From Ilumatobacteraceae bacterium (lineage in GTDB: Bacteria > Actinomycetota > Acidimicrobiia > Acidimicrobiales > Ilumatobacteraceae), in the NCBI GenBank assembly GCA_016650435.1, contig JAENVT010000615.1:1-5709 (forward strand): a stretch of DNA of 5,709 nucleotides, in the 5' to 3' direction. The first letter of the stretch is position 1, and every line of letters starts with the position of its first letter. Of this stretch, positions 1 to 5,046 are shown piece after piece. The notes beneath the pieces were generated by a model that saw nothing but the letters and a program-made list of their open reading frames with translations, made no database searches and was not told the DNA's origin. The position numbers were made by a program, and so were the translations under genes.

Positions 1-473
1 CCCATCGAGCGATCGGCGAGGCGGGCGATGATCGGCACAACGCGTTGTACGTCGGTTCCGGACCCGAGCATCTCGATGACCACGGCAACGTCTGACCGAT
101 CGTGAACGCGGCGGCATGTGCACAGCACGCCCTTCACATCGGGGTCATCCATGTGATTCCAGGTCGTCGTCTCGAACGGGTGCCATACACCGTTGACGTC
201 GGCGACGCGGATGTCGGCCGATTCTGGAGCGAATGTCGGGCCAAGTCCGTGGTGATCGCCGCCTTCAAGGACCTGCATCATCGTCTCGAGAACGAGTTCG
301 AGATCGTCGGGGTGGACGAACTCAGTGCCGTTGCGGCCGCGAAGGTCGGTCCAACCGAGCACTCGTGACAACGAATCGCTGTGCCACAAGATGTCGAATT
401 GCTCATCCAGGAGCAGGGTGAACTCACCCTCTTTGCGGCTCATCGAATTCAACGCGCGCCGTTCCGGCTCCAT
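1..473 (-). CDS. PAS-domain sensor/signalling protein, N-terminal part (runs off left edge)
   Basis: The minus strand is open from ATG at 473 to the window edge, giving 157 complete codons with no stop. The product begins MEPERRALNSMSRKEG and residues about 18-125 read as a PAS fold. Visible elements are an opening strand (TLLLDEQFDILWHSD), an SxxxxVLGW helix, the typical (V)HPDD motif at residues 53-57, then an (I)RVADVNGVWHPFE strand pair, and a closing GVLCTCRRVHDRSD segment that resembles the end of a PAS core before a linker. PAS domains sense small ligands, redox or light and control an attached output domain. That output (GGDEF, EAL, HD, kinase or other) lies beyond position 1, so the function cannot be named. 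The start is uncertain: ATG 473 lacks a clear Shine-Dalgarno and ATG 443 (MSRKEG) is an in-frame alternative that keeps the whole PAS domain. The gene is transcribed divergently from the patatin gene. No transmembrane segment is visible in this part, so it is probably cytoplasmic. Confidence 0.82.
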   Translation of the reverse strand, partial: MEPERRALNSMSRKEGEFTLLLDEQFDILWHSDSLSRVLGWTDLRGRNGTEFVHPDDLELVLETMMQVLEGGDHHGLGPTFAPESADIRVADVNGVWHPFETTTWNHMDDPDVKGVLCTCRRVHDRSDVAVVIEMLGSGTDVQRVVPIIARLADRSM

Positions 474-558
474 ATGACACCATCGGAGTCTCAACCTCGC
501 TACTTGAGCCCGAATCGCGCAGGTTTGCCGCCGAGTTCGAGCACCAGCGGATCGTCTA

Positions 559-587
559 TCGACGGGTGGTCGGTGGCGGCGTAAGAT
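559..587 (+). promoter_or_regulatory. Candidate promoter for the patatin-like phospholipase gene
   Basis: TCGACG at 559-564 (four of six matches to TTGACA) is followed by 17 bases and TAAGAT at 582-587, which fits the TANNNT -10 box of actinobacterial housekeeping sigma factors. Transcription would start near 594, giving a 5' leader of about 40 bases. The bases around this -10 resemble those around the candidate promoter at 4965-4970. This is pattern matching only. Confidence 0.4.
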
Positions 588-623
588 CTGCGAACCCGCG
601 TATGGCAAAAGCCGGTGGGTCTT

Positions 624-628
624 AGGGG
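624..628 (+). promoter_or_regulatory. Ribosome binding site of the patatin gene
   Basis: AGGGG lies five bases before ATG 634 and supports that start. The encoded protein also begins its conserved patatin motif only about ten residues downstream, so there is no room for a much later start. Confidence 0.55.
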
Positions 629-633
629 CAAGC

Positions 634-1962
634 ATGAGTGCTTCGAGCCGCCAACACATCGGCGTCTGCCTGAGCGGCGGGGGACACCGCGCCTCGTTGT
701 TCGGGCTTGGTGCGCTGCTCTATCTGATCGACGCCGGCAAGGGCGGAGAGATCTCGGCAATCTCATCGGTGTCGGGTGGTTCGCTCACCAACGCTTGGAT
801 TTCGATTCACGCCGATGTCGCAACCGTGTCGCCTGGTGACTTCCGCGGCCATGTGCGTACCTTGGCGAGACGCATCGCGCTGCGCGGCACTGTGTGGACG
901 TCCGTGCTCACGTACGTGTTGCTGATCGCGATTGCCGTGCCGATCGCAGGCGCGCTCGTCGTATCGCTGGTGCGGGGAACACCCTCCGCCTATGTCGCCT
1001 GGCCCGTCGCCGTTGTTCTCGCTGGGATCGTCGCTCAACGTCGTAGCTGGGTGGCCCGAAAGAGTTTCGAACACGCGTTGTTCGCCGGACGAACGCTGGA
1101 GGCGATGCATCACGGTGTCGATCACATCATCTGTTCCACCGATCTGCAGACGAGTGAACCGGTGTACTTCTCGGGGCGGTTCGTCTACTCGTGGCGCACG
1201 GGTTTCGGCGACACAGCCGGGTTGCGCCTCGCTGCTGCTACACAAGCCTCGGCAGCATTGCCTGGTGCGTTCCCGCCGGTCGGCCTGGCAACCGACAGGC
1301 ACCACTTCGCCAAGCGTGCGCCGTTTCGCAACTTTGTCCTCACCGATGGCGGCGTCTACGACAACATGGGAACGGAATGGGTGCTGCGGGTCACGTCGGG
1401 CTTCGACGCAGATAGCGACGTCCCTACGCCGCCGCCAAACTCCATCGATGAGGTCGTGGTCATCAACGCATCGGCGGCCAAGGAATTGACGAATCGTGCT
1501 CGAGTGCGCGTGCCGGTACTGGGCGAACTGTTGACGTTGCTGGCAGTGAAGGACGTGTTGTACGACCAGACGACTGCCGTCCGACGCCGCCTGTTGAACC
1601 TTCGGTATCGAATTGCAGCACGCGCTCCGCAGCTGGAGGGCGACGGCTTGCTGGGAGCCACCATTCAGATCGACCGCTCACCGTTCGAGTTGGCCGACCG
1701 TTTCATCAAGGGGCGTGACCAATTTGCGATGCGGGCGCGCGCCGTGCGCACTGCGCTCGGTGAGGACGAGCGGGCGGCATGGGCGGCGGTTGCACTTGCG
1801 AATCGCAAGGTACGCACGAAGCTCTCCAAGATCCCGAAGGCCGATGCCGCCCGCTTACTGCGACATGCCTACATACTCACGATGACCGACACGCACGTGC
1901 TGTTGGACTACCCCTTGCTGCCGATGCCGTCAGTCGATGCATCACTGGGATGGCTGACATGA
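634..1962 (+). CDS. Patatin-like phospholipase family protein with internal membrane hairpin
   Basis: This 442-residue protein is predicted to hydrolyse acyl esters of membrane lipids by the patatin Ser-Asp dyad mechanism. Residues 8-19 (HIGVCLSGGGHR) form the first strand and the glycine-rich oxyanion loop GGGxR. The nucleophile elbow is SVSGG at 45-49, with Ser47 as the likely nucleophile. ASAALPGAFPPV at 205-216 is the usual segment before the second catalytic residue, which is Asp238 in the TDGGVYDNMG stretch (237-246). Between these lie two hydrophobic stretches, about 88-112 and 118-134, with a short polar turn: a predicted transmembrane hairpin that would anchor the enzyme with its catalytic core in the cytoplasm. 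Residues 280-442 form a helical, Arg-rich C-terminal part with no motif I recognise. No signal peptide is present. ATG 634 is chosen because of the AGGGG ribosome site and the immediate start of the patatin domain. The family is secure; substrate and physiological role (lipid turnover, acyl hydrolysis or defence-type membrane damage) are not determined. Confidence 0.88.
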   Translation: MSASSRQHIGVCLSGGGHRASLFGLGALLYLIDAGKGGEISAISSVSGGSLTNAWISIHADVATVSPGDFRGHVRTLARRIALRGTVWTSVLTYVLLIAIAVPIAGALVVSLVRGTPSAYVAWPVAVVLAGIVAQRRSWVARKSFEHALFAGRTLEAMHHGVDHIICSTDLQTSEPVYFSGRFVYSWRTGFGDTAGLRLAAATQASAALPGAFPPVGLATDRHHFAKRAPFRNFVLTDGGVYDNMGTEWVLRVTSGFDADSDVPTPPPNSIDEVVVINASAAKELTNRARVRVPVLGELLTLLAVKDVLYDQTTAVRRRLLNLRYRIAARAPQLEGDGLLGATIQIDRSPFELADRFIKGRDQFAMRARAVRTALGEDERAAWAAVALANRKVRTKLSKIPKADAARLLRHAYILTMTDTHVLLDYPLLPMPSVDASLGWLT

Positions 1963-2003
1963 TCTCCGCCCGATTGAGGGTGGCGCTGCGCGTCGAGGTC
2001 AAC

Positions 2004-2024
2004 CCGTGGCCCCGGGGGCCGTGG
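2004..2024. repeat. GC palindrome with flanking direct repeats before the lipoprotein gene
   Basis: The near-perfect palindrome GGCCCC-GGGGGCC spans 2008-2020 and is bracketed by two copies of CCGTGG (2004-2009 and 2019-2024). It ends two bases before the proposed -10 box of the lipoprotein gene. It has no T-tract and almost no loop, so it is a poor intrinsic terminator; an operator-like role is possible but unproven. Confidence 0.35.
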
Positions 2025-2025
2025 C

Positions 2026-2031
2026 TAATGT
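2026..2031 (+). promoter_or_regulatory. -10 box of a probable leaderless promoter for the lipoprotein gene
   Basis: TAATGT fits TANNNT and is followed by exactly six bases (GACCTC) and then ATG 2038. Transcription would therefore begin at or next to the A of the start codon, giving a leaderless mRNA, and no Shine-Dalgarno is present to contradict this. No good -35 hexamer is visible at 16-19 bases upstream. Confidence 0.55.
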
Positions 2032-2037
2032 GACCTC

Positions 2038-4029
2038 ATGCGGCGGGGATTCACGAGGCAGGCACTATCAGTCTTTGTTGTGATCACGGTGATCGTCAGT
2101 TGCTCGGGCGGCGGTACCAAGACAAGCACGGCCACGAATCCGCCGACCAGTGAACCCGCACCTTCCGATTCCGCATCCAGCTCTGTTCCGGCAGGATCTG
2201 GTGTTCCCACATCCACTACCGCAGCTTCGTTACCTCCGGTGGATGTACCCCAGCCGCCACCGCCGGCGGCAATCACTGGTACCACTCCGCAAGAACAGGC
2301 GCTGAGCCTTTCCACGTCAGTGAGCACCGCTACCGATCCGATCGGCGGCTGGCTTTCCGCCTACGACTCGATGGGCATCCCGGTGCTCGGTGACGGTGGC
2401 GCAGGAATCGGCACGACCGCCGACGACCCGATCGGACCGACGTACGCCGCCGTATGGATGCAATCCGACGCCGCGCTGAAGACCAGCGGGCTGCCGCTGA
2501 GCGACATCGTGCGAATGTACGTCGACGAGGACTCGCAGTCCGCCGGCCTCGGCGATCTGTTGCTCGCCGATCTGCGCGCCGCGGCCGCGAGTGCGGATCC
2601 GCAGGTGGCGTTGTTCGGAAACTTCGTGGCCGAACGGGCTCGGCACACGGGTCCGGGAACTGATCTCCTCGACGCAGCGGCGACGGCCGACATCGTGTAC
2701 GTCGACGTCGCAACCGCGCAACTGATCTCATGGGTCGCGTTGCGTGGCTTCACAGCCGTAGCAGCGGCCGGCAATACATCGATCATGGGCTTTCGCTCAG
2801 TGGCGGTGCCAGCCAAGCGGGCACTGCGCGCCGACGTACCGTGTGCCGAGATCGCTGGCGACGAGACGATGACGTTCTGGACGAACTTCCTCGCCAACAA
2901 GATCGGCTCCGGGCTCGAGTTGCCGGGCATGACGTCGGCGTTGAAGGGTCTGATCGAAAAGATCGCCGTGCTGAACCCGCACCTCATCGATGTCGACAAG
3001 GTCCAGAAGTTCAACGCTCTGGCCAAGAAGGCCAACCTGGTCGGAGGATTGCTGAGCTTGCTGATGCAGGTGAACAGCCTGACGCTTGGTCAAACTCAGG
3101 ATCCCGACCCGCTCGTACGCAACCACCTTCAGAGCGACGGCAAGGGCAAGACGACGGTGATCACATGGGACGTCAGCATGGACATCGGCAATCTGCCGGA
3201 CGGCAACAAAAAGATCGCCTGTGCGGCCACTGCCATTCTGAACTTTCTCGGCATCGGATTCAGTTTTCCCGCCGATGGACACCTTCCAGGCGTTGACATC
3301 ATCTTCAAGGGCGATCTTGGATTCGGCCAGGGACTCGACACGAGCACGGCCTTTGTCGACTTGGATCAGACCCAGATGCAGCAGACAACCGATCCAAAAG
3401 GCGAGGTCAAAACGACCATTACGGCCAGAGCCCAAAAGCGCGACTATCCCAAATCCGCCAAGCCCGTACTTCGCGACTTCTCCATCGACGTCTCAGCACA
3501 GGTCGAGCCGGAGAACATCAACTCGTTGTTCAACGTGTTCTTTGACGGGTTCACCGCATCGGACGGCTTTGGCGTCGCAAGCGGAGCGATCGACATCGCC
3601 AAGACTCTTCATTGGGATCTCGGCGAGCAGGTGTTCCGGTTGCAAGATTGGCAGGCAGGTTGGAAGGTCGACCAACAACTTCAGGGATGGACGTTCACCG
3701 GCATCGTCTGCGACACGCAAAAACCGTTCACGCTCAACGCGGTGCTCGACTCCGAGGTCTTCGGTGCGTACGCGTTTATTCCGAACGCCGACGGCACGGC
3801 AACGTGGTCGTTCGAGGGGAGCGCGAATGGAGCGTTCCCACTGCACGCTCAGGGCACGGCAAAGATTCTCAGCCCGGAAAACAGCGACGTGGAGTTGCGC
3901 CTCGACAAGCCTCCGCAACTCATGGCCGACCTACCCGGCATCGGCGCAGCACCGCTCCCAGGAGTCGCGCTCGACGAAGGCGATCTCATCCTTCTTCCGC
4001 TCGATACCGAGGAGTGCTCGCAGAGCTGA
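2038..4029 (+). CDS. Large predicted lipoprotein of unknown function
   Basis: The 663-residue product starts with a lipoprotein signal peptide: a basic n-region (MRRGFTR), a hydrophobic core (residues 10-20) and the lipobox IVSC, with Cys22 as the predicted lipidated residue after signal peptidase II cleavage. Residues 23-80 form a low-complexity Ser/Thr/Pro/Ala tether, which would hold the folded part away from the membrane. The folded part has an alpha-rich region (about 85-350, including Lys-rich helices near 300-335) and a beta-rich region (about 365-625) with many alternating strands. Four further cysteines (269, 395, 558, 660) could form two disulfides outside the cell. The end is acidic. 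I do not recognise a catalytic motif or a named domain. ATG 2038 is supported by the leaderless -10 box and by the signal peptide beginning at that residue. The gap from the patatin gene is 75 bases, and the separate promoter argues against strict co-transcription. A surface or envelope role is inferred from the lipobox only. Confidence 0.85.
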   Translation: MRRGFTRQALSVFVVITVIVSCSGGGTKTSTATNPPTSEPAPSDSASSSVPAGSGVPTSTTAASLPPVDVPQPPPPAAITGTTPQEQALSLSTSVSTATDPIGGWLSAYDSMGIPVLGDGGAGIGTTADDPIGPTYAAVWMQSDAALKTSGLPLSDIVRMYVDEDSQSAGLGDLLLADLRAAAASADPQVALFGNFVAERARHTGPGTDLLDAAATADIVYVDVATAQLISWVALRGFTAVAAAGNTSIMGFRSVAVPAKRALRADVPCAEIAGDETMTFWTNFLANKIGSGLELPGMTSALKGLIEKIAVLNPHLIDVDKVQKFNALAKKANLVGGLLSLLMQVNSLTLGQTQDPDPLVRNHLQSDGKGKTTVITWDVSMDIGNLPDGNKKIACAATAILNFLGIGFSFPADGHLPGVDIIFKGDLGFGQGLDTSTAFVDLDQTQMQQTTDPKGEVKTTITARAQKRDYPKSAKPVLRDFSIDVSAQVEPENINSLFNVFFDGFTASDGFGVASGAIDIAKTLHWDLGEQVFRLQDWQAGWKVDQQLQGWTFTGIVCDTQKPFTLNAVLDSEVFGAYAFIPNADGTATWSFEGSANGAFPLHAQGTAKILSPENSDVELRLDKPPQLMADLPGIGAAPLPGVALDEGDLILLPLDTEECSQS

Positions 4030-4058
4030 ACTAACGCTTCCGTGCAACACCCCCTTGG

Positions 4059-4064
4059 TATCGT
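4059..4064 (+). promoter_or_regulatory. -10 box of a probable leaderless promoter for the cyclase gene
   Basis: TATCGT fits TANNNT and lies exactly six bases (CGGCGC) before ATG 4071, the same geometry as for the lipoprotein gene. There is no Shine-Dalgarno before this ATG. The -35 region is not clear; CTTCCG at 4037-4042 is a weak candidate with a 16-base spacer. Confidence 0.5.
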
Positions 4065-4070
4065 CGGCGC

Positions 4071-4895
4071 ATGCCCCGCCTCGACCCGAAGGAGCGAGCC
4101 AGCCTTCCCGACCGCGCGTTCGCGTACATCGACACAACTGGTCGGCGCCGGCTGCCGATCCACGATCCGGCACACGTCCGCAACGCGCTGGTGCGCTTCG
4201 GCCAGGTTACGTTCGAAGACGAACTGGCGCGCGAGAAGGCCCGAATGCGACTGCTGAACGCCGCCAAGAAGTTCAAGATCGTGCCGGTTGGCTTCATTGC
4301 CGGTCAGTTGCAAACCGAGCGCGCCCAACGGCCAGGCCCGATCGACCTTCCGTCGGGTTTCGTGACCATGCTGATGACCGACATCGAGGGCTCCACTGCG
4401 CTGGTGCAACAGCTGGGGGCTCGATACAGGGAGTTGATCGACGAGGTCTGGTCGATCCTGCGCCGAGGTGTCGTCGACTCCGGCGGCCACGAAGTCGAAG
4501 CGCGCGCTGACGAGTTCTTTGCCGTCTTCGAGTCGCCTCGATCCGCTGTCGACGCTGCAGTCGCATTGCAGCTGGCGTTGATGGCGCGGTCGTGGGTCGA
4601 CGACCTCGACGTGCGCGTTCGTATCGGCATCCACAGCGGCTACCCCACCTCGACCGAACGCAACTACGTCGGCATGGACGTCAACACAGCGTCACGCATC
4701 ACCGCGGTTGGCCACGGTGGCCAAGTCGTGGTGTCGGCCAACACCCGAGAAGGCGTGAAGGCATCAGCCCCAATGGGCGTGCGCTTCAAAGCACTCGGCG
4801 AGCACAAGTTGCGCGGCCTTCCCGATCCAGTTGTGCTGTTCCAAGTTGGCGCAAAGGGTTTGCCGAGCCGCTTTCCACCGTTGCGCAAATCGTGA
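4071..4895 (+). CDS. Class III adenylate/guanylate cyclase family protein with N-terminal helical domain
   Basis: The 274-residue soluble protein is predicted to make a cyclic nucleotide from an NTP. Residues 1-85 contain PDRAFAYIDTTGRRRLPI, then HDPAHVRNAL and a Lys/Arg-rich helical part. This resembles the small domain that I know, from memory, as DUF6582-like; its function is unknown. The catalytic domain covers about 96-260. Asp104 (TDIEGST) and Asp147 (RADEFF) are the two metal-binding aspartates. RVRIGIHSG at 182-190 is the conserved strand. Asn205 and Arg209 (VNTASR) are the transition-state-stabilising pair. LGEHKLRGLPDPVVLFQV near the end is the usual closing segment. All chemistry residues are therefore present and the enzyme looks active, presumably as a homodimer. 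The two base-selecting positions carry Glu143 and Asn198 instead of the Lys/Asp of classical adenylate cyclases, so the substrate is open. ATG 4071 is supported by the leaderless -10 box. The gap to the lipoprotein gene is 41 bases. Confidence 0.9.
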   Translation: MPRLDPKERASLPDRAFAYIDTTGRRRLPIHDPAHVRNALVRFGQVTFEDELAREKARMRLLNAAKKFKIVPVGFIAGQLQTERAQRPGPIDLPSGFVTMLMTDIEGSTALVQQLGARYRELIDEVWSILRRGVVDSGGHEVEARADEFFAVFESPRSAVDAAVALQLALMARSWVDDLDVRVRIGIHSGYPTSTERNYVGMDVNTASRITAVGHGGQVVVSANTREGVKASAPMGVRFKALGEHKLRGLPDPVVLFQVGAKGLPSRFPPLRKS

Positions 4896-4907
4896 AGGGT
4901 GGCGTGA

Positions 4908-4913
4908 TATAAC
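4908..4913 (+). promoter_or_regulatory. Candidate -10 box in AT-rich patch after the cyclase gene
   Basis: TATAAC matches five of six bases of TATAAT and lies exactly six bases before ATG 4920, the same spacing as the two leaderless starts in this window. The final base is C, not the usual T, and no -35 is placed at normal distance, so this is tentative. Confidence 0.3.
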
Positions 4914-4919
4914 AATCGG

Positions 4920-4967
4920 ATGACGCTCTGTGTGTGCATCATTGTGCGCAGTGTGGTGGCGGTGTAA
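4920..4967 (+). CDS. Possible leaderless leader peptide of 15 residues
   Basis: ATG 4920 opens a 15-codon frame ending in TAA at 4965-4967, encoding MTLCVCIIVRSVVAV. It lacks a Shine-Dalgarno but sits six bases after TATAAC, so it could be translated from a leaderless RNA. It contains a Cys-Val-Cys motif and eight codons for Val or Ile. Actinobacteria are known to use short leaderless, Cys-rich upstream ORFs to control downstream genes, and the next gene here encodes a Cys-containing secreted protein. The ORF is short enough to occur by chance, and its stop overlaps a second candidate -10 box. Confidence 0.2.
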   Translation: MTLCVCIIVRSVVAV

Positions 4968-4970
4968 TCT
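4942..4970 (+). promoter_or_regulatory. Candidate promoter for the secreted-protein gene
   Basis: TTGTGC at 4942-4947 is followed by 17 bases and TAATCT at 4965-4970, which fits TANNNT. Initiation would be near 4977, leaving a 5' leader of about 70 bases before GTG 5047. The flanking bases resemble those at the candidate patatin promoter (572-592). Confidence 0.5.
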
Positions 4971-5033
4971 GCGCAGGCGGGTGATGGTTCGTTGCCCGTC
5001 GCGTCGCTCCGATCCCTGGCTGCGCTTGTACCT

Positions 5034-5040
5034 GAGGAGG
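5034..5040 (+). promoter_or_regulatory. Strong Shine-Dalgarno deciding a GTG start
   Basis: GAGGAGG ends six bases before GTG 5047 and is close to the full anti-16S complement. It fixes the start of the secreted-protein gene at a GTG and contrasts with the leaderless starts of the two preceding genes. Confidence 0.75.
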
Positions 5041-5046
5041 GGTCGA

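Larger units (their letters stand above)
474..633. other. Divergent intergenic region between PAS gene and patatin gene
   Basis: These 160 bases separate two divergent start codons and should hold promoters for both. For the plus strand there is a candidate -35/-10 pair (listed separately) and a short Shine-Dalgarno. For the minus strand I found no TANNNT box at a sensible distance from ATG 473; a TTGAGA at 494-489 (read on the minus strand) could be a -35-like element but has no convincing partner. No inverted repeat or operator stands out. Confidence 0.5.
4896..5046. other. Intergenic region upstream of the secreted-protein gene
   Basis: These 151 bases hold an AT-rich patch (GATATAACAATC), a GT-rich stretch, two promoter-like boxes, a possible 15-codon leader ORF and a strong Shine-Dalgarno, listed separately. 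GGCGGG (4977-4982) can pair with CCCGTC (4995-5000, one G-T pair) around a 12-base loop in the proposed 5' leader, but the stem is short. No intrinsic terminator with a T-tract follows the cyclase gene. Confidence 0.5.

Noticed and set aside
500..766. Minus-strand frame whose last residues (DDPLVLELGGKPARFGLK) look protein-like
   Set aside because: Most of the frame is antisense to the patatin N-terminus and Arg-rich; the protein-like tail is only about 18 residues with no ATG or ribosome site, so a gene remnant cannot be supported.
2008..2020. GGCCCC-GGGGGCC as an intrinsic terminator for the patatin gene
   Set aside because: There is no T-tract and the palindrome leaves only a 4-base stem if a loop is allowed.
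2361..3035. Minus-strand open frame of 224 codons inside the lipoprotein gene
   Set aside because: Ala/Arg/Ser-rich translation typical of an antisense shadow, with no start signal.
3275..4510. A 411-codon open frame on the plus strand overlapping the lipoprotein and cyclase genes
   Set aside because: Its product is Arg/Ser/Pro-rich with no motif, and it overlaps two genes with clear signal peptide or catalytic motifs in other frames; it is a GC-rich shadow frame.
3849..4634. A 261-codon open frame on the minus strand
   Set aside because: It runs antisense across the lipoprotein end and the cyclase catalytic core; no recognisable domain, and codon-position bias follows the plus-strand genes.
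4925..4955. GT-rich stretch after the cyclase gene as a CRP/cAMP-receptor binding site
   Set aside because: It contains TGTG repeats but not the TGTGA-N6-TCACA inverted repeat; the neighbouring cyclase alone is not enough to call an operator.
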